A stretch of 32,184 nucleotides of DNA, from contig JBMNVT010000024.1 of NCBI GenBank assembly GCA_050947015.1, positions 1-32,184 on the forward strand, in the 5' to 3' direction. Below, piece by piece: positions 16,362 through 22,406 of this stretch. How positions within the stretch are numbered: the stretch's first letter is position 1; each line of letters starts with the position of its first letter. Below the pieces are notes generated by a model that was not told the origin of the DNA, searched no databases, and saw nothing but the letters and a program-made list of their open reading frames with translations. Source of the DNA: CAKXIK01 sp050947015 (GTDB taxonomy: Bacteria > Bacillota > Clostridia > Oscillospirales > Acutalibacteraceae). Both the position numbers and the translations under genes were made by a program.

Positions 16362-17327
16362 TTATGCCCAATACATATTTCCGTTCTGCTCTTCAAAAAT
16401 CATTACGCGTTTCAGGAATTCGATCGCCTTTTCCAGTCCCTCCTTGGGGGTCATGAGGCCATCCTCATGCTCGATGGACATCACATAATCATACCCGGTG
16501 CTGCGCAGCTCGCTGCAGATGGCGCGCCAAGTCTCTTCGCCGTGACCATAGCCGACGGTGCGGAACAGCCAGTCGCGCGATTCCATCTGGTCGAAGCGGG
16601 TCGTATCCAACACGCCGTTGACCGCCGTTTTGTAGGGGTCAATATAGGTGTCCTTCGCATGGAAATGAAAAATAGCACCTTTCAGTTCACGAATAGCGGC
16701 AACGGGGTCAATCCCCTGCCAGAACAGGTGGGATGGGTCAAAATTGGCGCCGATATTATCGCCGGCATATTTGCGGATCTTGAGCATGGTTGCCGGATTG
16801 TAGACGCAGAAGCCAGGGTGCATTTCAAAGCAGACCTTAACGCCGTGGTCAGCCGCAAACTTTGCTTCCTTCTGCCAGTAGGGGATCAGCTTTTCCTCCC
16901 ACTGCCATTTCAGGATTTCCTGATAATCGGTCGGCCAGGTGCAGGTAACCCAGTTGGGATACTTGGCGCCTTCGTGGTCGCCCGGGCATCCGGAAAACGT
17001 TGTCACACGATCAACGCCGATCTTCTCTGCCAGCAGTACTGCCGCTTCAAACTGCTCGTGATCCCACTTTGCAATATCCGGGTTCGGATGAACGGCGTTG
17101 CCGTGGACCGAAAGGCAGGAGATCTGCATATCGTATTTTTTGATGGTATCGGTAAACTTGGAGATCAGGGCAGGCTCCTTCATAAATTTCACCGCATCGC
17201 AGTGAGCCGTTCCGGGAGAACCGCCACAGCCGATCTCCACGGCCTGCACACCAAGCCCTTTGAGATACCTGAGAGTATCCTCCAGCGAAAGATCACCGAG
17301 GATCACTGTTAAAACACCCAGCTTCAT
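16362..17327 (-). CDS. Sugar phosphate isomerase/epimerase (TIM barrel, AP_endonuc_2 family)
   Basis: A 321-residue TIM-barrel protein of the xylose-isomerase-like / AP endonuclease 2 superfamily. Members isomerise or epimerise keto sugars, sugar phosphates or inositols with a divalent metal. The barrel starts MKLGVLTVILGD. Likely metal ligands are the Glu and His of CFEMHPGF, the Asp and His of NFDPSHLFW, the His pair in FHFHAKDT, and the Glu of SIEHEDGL, in the order expected for the family. ATG 17327 follows AAGGAGTG. The gene is divergent from an AraC regulator and about 1 kb from a Gfo/Idh/MocA dehydrogenase, a combination typical of catabolism of an uncommon sugar or inositol. The substrate cannot be named from the sequence. 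Confidence 0.88.
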   Translation of the reverse strand: MKLGVLTVILGDLSLEDTLRYLKGLGVQAVEIGCGGSPGTAHCDAVKFMKEPALISKFTDTIKKYDMQISCLSVHGNAVHPNPDIAKWDHEQFEAAVLLAEKIGVDRVTTFSGCPGDHEGAKYPNWVTCTWPTDYQEILKWQWEEKLIPYWQKEAKFAADHGVKVCFEMHPGFCVYNPATMLKIRKYAGDNIGANFDPSHLFWQGIDPVAAIRELKGAIFHFHAKDTYIDPYKTAVNGVLDTTRFDQMESRDWLFRTVGYGHGEETWRAICSELRSTGYDYVMSIEHEDGLMTPKEGLEKAIEFLKRVMIFEEQNGNMYWA

Positions 17328-17475
17328 ACAAACACTCCTTCATTCGTTGAATCGAAAAACATCGGAAAATCCGTTGCTTTCCCGTATTAAAAAGCGGTTG
17401 CATCATTTTCTTCGGAGCCGTTCCCACATAGAACCCCACAGCACAGAAGAAAAATGAATTTCACAAGCTTTTTAA

Positions 17476-17503
17476 TTGCATTTTAAAATTTATCCGGTAT
17501 AAT
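17476..17503 (+). promoter_or_regulatory. Sigma-A promoter of the AraC-family gene
   Basis: TTGCAT (17476-17481) and TATAAT (17498-17503) are 16 bases apart. Transcription should start near 17510, which favours the TTG at 17570 over the TTG at 17525 as translation start. On the opposite strand at 17390-17403 TGCAACCGCTTTTT is a partial match to a catabolite-repression box ahead of the isomerase gene. Confidence 0.75.
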
Positions 17504-17569
17504 TAAAAGAAACAGACAATTATCTTGGTAATCTTTTTTTGCCAGATTTACAATAAGGATGTGACGCTT

Positions 17570-18379
17570 TTGAACGGTTCATACGAAGTACAGCGGGACA
17601 ATATGACAAGTCTTGCGATCTGGCCAACCCTGCACAATACTTGCAATCCCCATTTTCACAGCAGCATCGAACTGACCTATGTGCTGGATGGCGAATTCAG
17701 AACCATCATTAACGGCAAAACCGTAACCGCAAAAAAGGACGAACTCGTCATTTTTTCCAGTTACTGCACCCATGCCACTCTGGCGGAACCCAAACAACAC
17801 AATAAAACCATTGTAATGATTATTCCTCCCGAGCTGATTGGCGCTGCCAGCGGGAGAATGAGCGGAAAGATTTTTCGCCAGACCGTTGTCAGCGACCAGG
17901 CGGTCTGCAGTGAAATTCTGCACTGCATGCGAATGCTGATCCGCTTGAAAAAAGACGGTCCGCTTGACAGCTGCGTCAGCAAGGGCTATGCCTATGTTGT
18001 CATCGGGCTTTTAATGGAACGGGTCGGCCTCACTGACACGGGCAACGATAAAACCGATTACTTTTTTAAAGATATTCTGGCCTATATCGAAGAGCATTAC
18101 ATGCAGCCGCTTTCGCTGGAAACAATCTCGACCACATTCGGCTACAGCAAATACAGCTTTTCTCATCTTTTCAATTCTTACTTTGGCTGCACGCTGACCG
18201 ATTATGTCAATTCTCTGCGGGCGCGGTGCGCTTCGGGTCTTTTAACCGAAACAGAGCTTTCCATGACGGAAATCGCCATGCGTTCCGGCTTTGAAAGCCT
18301 GCGCACCTTTTACCGCGCCTTTAAAAAGAATTACAACTGTACACCGTCGGTTTACAAAAGGCGCCGGGAATCTCACTGA
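17570..18379 (+). CDS. AraC family transcriptional regulator
   Basis: A 269-residue regulator with an N-terminal cupin-like effector domain (HFHSSIELTYVLDGE, about residues 25-40) and a C-terminal AraC/XylS double helix-turn-helix of about 100 residues. The latter begins at ILAYIEEHYMQPLSLETIS and contains the signature FGYSKYSFSHLF and the second helix pair ending in FRAFKKNYNCTPSVYKRRR. This architecture is that of activators that sense a sugar. TTG 17570 is chosen because AAGGA lies about nine bases upstream; the GTG at 17561 would be too close to it, and TTG 17525 has no ribosome site. It is divergent from the isomerase gene and convergent with the dehydrogenase gene (22 bases apart), and probably regulates one or both. 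Confidence 0.93.
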   Translation: MNGSYEVQRDNMTSLAIWPTLHNTCNPHFHSSIELTYVLDGEFRTIINGKTVTAKKDELVIFSSYCTHATLAEPKQHNKTIVMIIPPELIGAASGRMSGKIFRQTVVSDQAVCSEILHCMRMLIRLKKDGPLDSCVSKGYAYVVIGLLMERVGLTDTGNDKTDYFFKDILAYIEEHYMQPLSLETISTTFGYSKYSFSHLFNSYFGCTLTDYVNSLRARCASGLLTETELSMTEIAMRSGFESLRTFYRAFKKNYNCTPSVYKRRRESH

Positions 18380-18401
18380 ACTGACCGCCAAACCGCAGCG
18401 A

Positions 18402-19451
18402 TCAGATGGAAACCGCGATGGCTTGTCCCTGCGCGTCGGAAGCAAAGGCTGCCTCGATGACACGCATCACGCGCATCATCTGTGGATGGGTGACAAGCTG
18501 CTGCTCTTTGCCGTCAATTGCGCGGCAGAAGTTGCGGTAGAAATCGTGCACGTCGGAATGCGGAATCGGCAGCTCATAGCGATCCACCGTAACGGAATCA
18601 CGCGGCGCCATTGTCTTGGTCAACCCGGCCGCCGTCTGCACCGGAAGCACATCGCTTTCGTGCCAATATTTGCAGCGTACCGCCTCACACGGCTCACGCC
18701 AGTCGTGAATGCGGGCGCTGCCTTTTTTTGCCTGCAAATAGAACCGCGGCAGCTCGATGAAGTTATAGGTTCCAACCTCTACATACCCGGTTTTTCCGCC
18801 CGTAAACGTCAGTTCCAACCGAAAGCCGTCGTCCACCAGCGGTTCGGTGATATGGGTAAACTCGCAGGAAACGCGTATAATTTCATCCGGCAAAAGCAGC
18901 AGCATCTGGTCGATCAGATGCACGCCCCAGTCGTACAGCATTCCGCCGCCGTGCTCCTTTTCGCGCCGCCAATCGCTCGGGATTCCGCGCGAGCCATGAA
19001 TTCTCGATTCAATGCGGAAAACCTCTCCCAGCTCTCCGCTGTCGCAGATTTGCTTCATTGCAAGATAATCCACGTCCCAACGACGGTTCTGATGTACGGT
19101 AAAAAGCTTGCCGCTTGCCTCGGACGCCGCAAACATGGCTGAAAGATCTTTGCAGGAAAGCGTGACCGGTTTTTCCGAAATCACATTTTTGCCCGCCTGC
19201 AGTGCCGCCACCGCCAGTTCCCGGTGTACGTCGTTCGGCACGGCGATCGTGACCAGATCCACCTGCGGATCCGTCAGCACTTGTTCCAGAGAGGAATACG
19301 CACGAATTCCGCGGCTCTCTGCAAGCTGCCGCCGCTGCTCATCAATGTCCCAGATTCCGGCCAGACGCACCGCGTCACTGTTCTGCGCGTGCTGGGTGTG
19401 CCAGCCGCCCATTCCGCCGTAACCGATCACTACAAGATTTTTCACAATCAT
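18402..19451 (-). CDS. Gfo/Idh/MocA family oxidoreductase
   Basis: A 349-residue NAD(P)-dependent sugar or inositol dehydrogenase. The N-terminal Rossmann fold shows VIGYGGMGGWH (residues 7-17). The central EKPVTLS motif carries the conserved Lys that contacts substrate, and the second domain has GGGMLYDWGVHLIDQML, with the Asp and His of the active site in the usual D-x3-H spacing. The length is typical. The ATG at 19451 follows AGGGGATG. An extended -10 promoter and two palindromes lie upstream (19484-19536). With the TIM-barrel protein and AraC regulator it probably forms a small oxidative sugar pathway; the substrate is unknown. Confidence 0.93.
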   Translation of the reverse strand: MIVKNLVVIGYGGMGGWHTQHAQNSDAVRLAGIWDIDEQRRQLAESRGIRAYSSLEQVLTDPQVDLVTIAVPNDVHRELAVAALQAGKNVISEKPVTLSCKDLSAMFAASEASGKLFTVHQNRRWDVDYLAMKQICDSGELGEVFRIESRIHGSRGIPSDWRREKEHGGGMLYDWGVHLIDQMLLLLPDEIIRVSCEFTHITEPLVDDGFRLELTFTGGKTGYVEVGTYNFIELPRFYLQAKKGSARIHDWREPCEAVRCKYWHESDVLPVQTAAGLTKTMAPRDSVTVDRYELPIPHSDVHDFYRNFCRAIDGKEQQLVTHPQMMRVMRVIEAAFASDAQGQAIAVSI

Positions 19452-19483
19452 TCACATCCCCTGTTACTTCAATATGGGAAAAA

Positions 19484-19498
19484 GTCAGATTCTCTGAC
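19484..19498. promoter_or_regulatory. Palindrome, candidate operator at the dehydrogenase promoter
   Basis: GTCAGA ttc TCTGAC is a perfect inverted repeat that begins at the predicted transcription start of the dehydrogenase gene. On the minus strand it is followed by TTTTT, so it could alternatively be a very short stem of an early terminator, but a three-base loop with a six-base-pair stem is weak for that. Confidence 0.4.
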
Positions 19499-19505
19499 TA
19501 CTCGT

Positions 19506-19514
19506 ATCATATCA
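19506..19514 (-). promoter_or_regulatory. Extended -10 promoter of the dehydrogenase gene
   Basis: The minus strand reads TGATATGAT, a TATGAT with TGn extension. Transcription would start near 19499. Confidence 0.45.
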
Positions 19515-19518
19515 CAGC

Positions 19519-19536
19519 ACAAAACGCGCGTCTTGT
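19519..19536. promoter_or_regulatory. Imperfect 18-bp palindrome upstream of the dehydrogenase -10
   Basis: ACAAAACGC followed by GCGTCTTGT matches its own reverse complement at 16 of 18 positions. It overlaps where a -35 would be, a suitable place for a repressor or activator of the dehydrogenase gene. LacI-type operators have a comparable CG-centred form, but the regulator is not known. Confidence 0.4.
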
Positions 19537-19560
19537 CATTTTAATATTTTATCGTGTCAC

Positions 19561-20793
19561 TTATTGCTCCGTTTGATCCGTCTGTCGCTGTTTCAGATAA
19601 CGCAGAAGATCTGCCCTTCTGTTGGACACGCAATCATCCATCACGGCATCCAATGCGATATTCAGCAGCATTCCCGTTTTTTTTCCCGCTCCCGGAAGGT
19701 CGCTTCCCTTCAACGCAAGCTGTGACAGGCTGATACAATCGCCCCGTACCAGAATTTCTTGTTTCATCTGTTCTGCGGCTGTGATGTCTTCTCGTCCCTC
19801 CGCGCGCAGCAACGCAAGCTGAGCCGAAAACAGTTCTTCTCCGTTCCGTCCAAGCAGCCGGCGAACTTCCGGCAGCGCGACCGGGTACGGTAGTTCGGTT
19901 CCGATCAGGGCGCATACCTGAAAAATCATCTTGTTTTCTGCGCGGAGCCTTCGCAGCGCACTTTTGGCAAGCGCTGCCTGTTCCGCCGCGCCAAGCCCGG
20001 GCATCGCGCGAAACAGCAGGGCGATGCGCAGGCATTTTTCCTGCGGAGCACGACAAGCACATGCTGCCGCCTGCCGCCAGGCCGTCAGGTTTTCCAGCAG
20101 AGGCCGCAGTTCCTCCAAAAACACCTCAAAAACCTGAGGAAAGGCACAGAGCACCGCTTCGGCTCCTTTGCCGCAAAGCAGCTTGCTCCATTCCGCAAAA
20201 ATCCGTTCCGCGGCAATGGTCCGCAGCTTGCCGGCGCACGACAGAACTGCCGCTGCCGTGTTGGCTTCCAACGAAAACTCAAGCGTGGAGGCAAACCGCA
20301 GCGCGCGCAGAATGCGCAGCGCGTCTTCATGAAAACGGCGCTCCGGACTACCGACACAGCGGATAACCCGGCGAACGAGATCCTCCTGCCCGTCAAAATC
20401 ATCCCGGAGGCCTTCCTGTTCGCAAAACGCCATTGCGTTAACGGTAAAATCCCGCCGCGCAAGATCCTCATGCAGGCTGCGCGTAAACGTTACAAAGTCC
20501 GGGTGGCGGCTGTCGAAATAGGTTCCGTCCACACGGTAGGTAGTCACCTCCACTGGTTCTCCGCCACAAATAACCGTCACCGTTCCATGCGCAATCCCCG
20601 TTTCGATCACGCGATACTCCGCAAAGCAGCGCTTAATCTCTTCGGGAAGAGCAGAGGTCGTCACATCCCAGTCCTGCGGAACGCGGCCGAGGAGACTGTC
20701 GCGCACACAGCCGCCGACCGCCCACGCTTCAAAGCCACCTTCCCGCAGCCTGCAAAGCACTTCCCGTGCAAAGTCCGGTACACAGACTGCCAT
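19561..20793 (-). CDS. cca: CCA tRNA nucleotidyltransferase / poly(A) polymerase family
   Basis: A 410-residue class II nucleotidyltransferase that adds or repairs the 3' CCA end of tRNA with CTP and ATP. The head shows GGCVRDSLLGR followed by the metal-binding DWDVTTSA (two Asp), and then the RRDFTVNAMAF motif and the RILRALRFA motif of the neck. The C-terminal part is helical, with a length near that of Firmicutes CCA enzymes. ATG 20793 follows GAAAGGTGG; the TTG at 20847 is not supported by a ribosome site. Whether it adds CCA alone or only part of it (as in split CC- and A-adding pairs) cannot be told. It is the third gene of a minus-strand operon with the coiled-coil and fumarase-beta-like genes. 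Confidence 0.93.
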   Translation of the reverse strand: MAVCVPDFAREVLCRLREGGFEAWAVGGCVRDSLLGRVPQDWDVTTSALPEEIKRCFAEYRVIETGIAHGTVTVICGGEPVEVTTYRVDGTYFDSRHPDFVTFTRSLHEDLARRDFTVNAMAFCEQEGLRDDFDGQEDLVRRVIRCVGSPERRFHEDALRILRALRFASTLEFSLEANTAAAVLSCAGKLRTIAAERIFAEWSKLLCGKGAEAVLCAFPQVFEVFLEELRPLLENLTAWRQAAACACRAPQEKCLRIALLFRAMPGLGAAEQAALAKSALRRLRAENKMIFQVCALIGTELPYPVALPEVRRLLGRNGEELFSAQLALLRAEGREDITAAEQMKQEILVRGDCISLSQLALKGSDLPGAGKKTGMLLNIALDAVMDDCVSNRRADLLRYLKQRQTDQTEQ

Positions 20794-20850
20794 CGTACAG
20801 ATCCACCTTTCTGTAAAGCAAGCGGATTTCACGGCTGAGCCGGGCAAAAG

Positions 20851-21381
20851 TCAGGACGCAAAAATAGAATTTCCCTGTGCATCGATCGCCACGATCAACG
20901 GGAAATTTTCGACTTGCAGCCGTTTTACCGATTCGCAGCCGAGGTCTTCAAATGCGATCACCTCACAGCTTTTCACAGCCTTGGCAGCCAGTGCGCCTGC
21001 TCCGCCGATTGCGCAGAGATAGACTGCTCCGTTGCGCTTCATGGCGTCGATCACCGCCTGTGAGCGGTTCCCCTTGCCGATCATCACGCTCTGCCCGAGA
21101 TCCAGCAGCCGCGGCGCAAAAGGATCCATCCTTCCGGATGTTGTAGGGCCGCAGGAACCGATCGGCATTCCCTCCGGCGCAGGGGTAGGGCCGGCGTAAT
21201 AAATCGCTGCCCCCTTAATCGGAAACGGCAGCTCCTTTTCTTCATCCAGCAGCGCCATCATGCGCTTGTGAGCCGCATCGCGTGCGGTATAGACCGTGCC
21301 GGAGAGCAGGATCATTTCGCCTGCCTTCAGTGTTTTTGCTTCCTCCGCTGCGTTGGCAACATCAAATTTTCTGCGTTCCAT
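20851..21381 (-). CDS. Class I fumarate hydratase / L-tartrate dehydratase beta subunit-like protein
   Basis: A 176-residue protein matching the beta (C-terminal) part of Fe-S class I fumarases and L-tartrate dehydratases. Family landmarks are GEMILLSGTVYTARDAAHK near the start, YYAGPTPAP, GSCGPTTSGRMD and MIGKGNRS, then GGAGALAAKAVK and FEDLGCESVKRL. In known enzymes this part forms a swivelling domain and works with an alpha subunit that carries the 4Fe-4S cluster. No alpha subunit gene is adjacent: upstream is a coiled-coil protein and downstream is cca. ATG 21381 lies after GAGGAAAGGG at a long spacing of about 12 bases. It may pair with an alpha subunit encoded elsewhere, or have another role. 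Confidence 0.9.
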   Translation of the reverse strand: MERRKFDVANAAEEAKTLKAGEMILLSGTVYTARDAAHKRMMALLDEEKELPFPIKGAAIYYAGPTPAPEGMPIGSCGPTTSGRMDPFAPRLLDLGQSVMIGKGNRSQAVIDAMKRNGAVYLCAIGGAGALAAKAVKSCEVIAFEDLGCESVKRLQVENFPLIVAIDAQGNSIFAS

Positions 21382-21439
21382 GAAAAAATCTCGCCCTTTC
21401 CTCTTGTAACCGCCATTCTTTGCGGCAAAACAACAATTT

Positions 21440-22018
21440 TTATTTTTCCGGCTGTGCCTGCATCCGCTCCAGCGACTGCGCAAAAACGTCCAGCTTTTCA
21501 TAAAAGCTCTGCAGACGCAATTCCTTTGCCTGTTCCTTTTCTTTTTCCCTGCATTCCTGCTGTTTACGTGATTCGGCGGCCGCCCTCTCCAAAGCAGCCA
21601 TTTTCTCGGCTTCTGCTCTTGCAGCCTCCTCCGCGGCGCGCGCCTCGGCTTCGATACGGCGCTTTTCCAAAAGCTGCTCTGCTTCCTGTTTGCGCTGCTG
21701 TTCTCTTAAAAGCGCAACAGCCGTTTTTTTGGCTTCTTCACGGCGCTTTTGCTCCAGACGCTCCGCGTACTGCGGACGCAACCGTTCCAGAAATGCCTGC
21801 GCACCCTCCGCCGCTTGCCCGGTCTGCCGTTTTTTTCGTTCGTCTTCTTTCCGTAGCCGCTGCACGCGTCCACCGTGAAACTTCAGATGGTTATAATCCA
21901 ATTTTTGCCGTGGCGAAACGTTCGGCACCAAAAGAGTTTCTTCCAGCCGCAGAACACTTTTTTGCAGCTGCTCACAGCGCCGCGAAAACAATTGCGCATT
22001 GCTGTAATTTTCTCCCAT
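21440..22018 (-). CDS. Coiled-coil protein of unknown function
   Basis: A 192-residue, highly charged protein. Residues 1-50 are mixed, with LFSRRCEQLQKSVLRLEETLL as a likely helix. From about 55 to 185 it is almost continuous Glu/Lys/Arg/Ala/Gln helix (EQKRREEAKK, EKRRIEAEARAAEEAARAEAE, KEKEQAKELR), a predicted long coiled coil or single alpha-helix. There is no signal peptide. It is the first gene of the operon with the fumarase-beta-like gene (58 bases on) and cca, and has a strong promoter at 22109-22137. AAAGGATGATGGCAGG precedes the ATG. Function cannot be inferred; low-complexity helices make distant similarity unreliable. Confidence 0.75.
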   Translation of the reverse strand: MGENYSNAQLFSRRCEQLQKSVLRLEETLLVPNVSPRQKLDYNHLKFHGGRVQRLRKEDERKKRQTGQAAEGAQAFLERLRPQYAERLEQKRREEAKKTAVALLREQQRKQEAEQLLEKRRIEAEARAAEEAARAEAEKMAALERAAAESRKQQECREKEKEQAKELRLQSFYEKLDVFAQSLERMQAQPEK

Positions 22019-22108
22019 CCTGCCATCATCCTTTCACAGAATCCGCTCCGGGCGGAAACTTTTTGACATGCCCGCCGTTCCCGCGGGCAGCAAAATTTTA
22101 ATAATTTT

Positions 22109-22137
22109 ATTGTACCGCAAAGCCACCTGTTTTTCAA
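22109..22137 (-). promoter_or_regulatory. Sigma-A promoter of the coiled-coil/fumB-like/cca operon
   Basis: On the minus strand TTGAAA (22137-22132) and TACAAT (22114-22109) are separated by exactly 17 bases. The leader of about 80 bases contains a GCCCGC/GCGGGC hairpin and an 11-codon frame starting MSKSF that ends just before the ribosome site. Confidence 0.8.
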
Positions 22138-22160
22138 TTGTCACTTTTCTGTCGGGAAAG

Positions 22161-22197
22161 GTTACAAAACAGTTACAAATTGTTACATCTTTGTAAC
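22161..22197. promoter_or_regulatory. TGTAAC repeat array between two divergent promoters (WalR-box-like)
   Basis: On the minus strand TGTAAC occurs three times in the same direction (22187-22182, 22177-22172, 22166-22161), separated by four and five bases. A fourth copy is inverted at 22192-22197. Two direct hexamers spaced by five match the published WalR (YycF) consensus TGTWAH-N5-TGTWAH, and PhoP-type regulators bind similar arrays with an 11-base period. The array ends five bases before the -35 of the plus-strand promoter and begins 24 bases beyond the -35 of the minus-strand promoter, so one bound regulator could control both. Confidence 0.6.
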
Positions 22198-22202
22198 GAT
22201 TC

Positions 22203-22231
22203 TTGTATTCTGCCCCAATGCTGCATAGAAT
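22203..22231 (+). promoter_or_regulatory. Sigma-A promoter of the 41-aa membrane peptide gene
   Basis: TTGTAT (22203-22208) and TAGAAT (22226-22231) are separated by exactly 17 bases. The start would be near 22238, leaving a leader of about 29 bases with the ribosome site GGAAAGGGG. Confidence 0.75.
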
Positions 22232-22266
22232 AAGAACAGAAGCAAGCCGGAAAGGGGTATACTGTT

Positions 22267-22392
22267 GTGAAGGAAAAATTTGATTTATTAAAACTGCACA
22301 GCCGTCTCTCTTTGGCGATCTGGAGCGCGGTCTGTGTGATGTTAGCGTTCTCATTCATTTCCTTTTTAGAAATTTTAGGATTCTGCGTTTAA
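22267..22392 (+). CDS. Small membrane protein, 41 residues
   Basis: The frame starts with GTG at 22267 and encodes 41 residues. It has a charged start (MKEKFDLLKLHSRL) followed by one hydrophobic segment of about 22 residues (LAIWSAVCVMLAF through FLEILGFCV), so it is predicted to be a single-span membrane peptide. Support for expression is a GGAAAGGGG ribosome site nine bases upstream, a 17-spaced sigma-A promoter, and an activator-type repeat array immediately before the promoter. It ends 14 bases from the end of recG, which is convergent; no terminator is evident between them. I do not recognise a family. Small size means that chance cannot be fully excluded, but the combined signals are strong. 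Confidence 0.65.
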   Translation: MKEKFDLLKLHSRLSLAIWSAVCVMLAFSFISFLEILGFCV

Positions 22393-22406
22393 AAATCGTT
22401 CTGCAG

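Noticed and set aside
19484..19498. Intrinsic terminator or attenuator at GTCAGA-ttc-TCTGAC followed by T bases
   Set aside because: A six-base-pair stem with a three-base loop at the transcription start is too weak and too early. An operator is more likely.
22161..22197. CRISPR-like short repeats
   Set aside because: The repeated units are six bases long with four- to five-base gaps, which is a protein-binding array. No CRISPR repeat-spacer pattern exists in the window.
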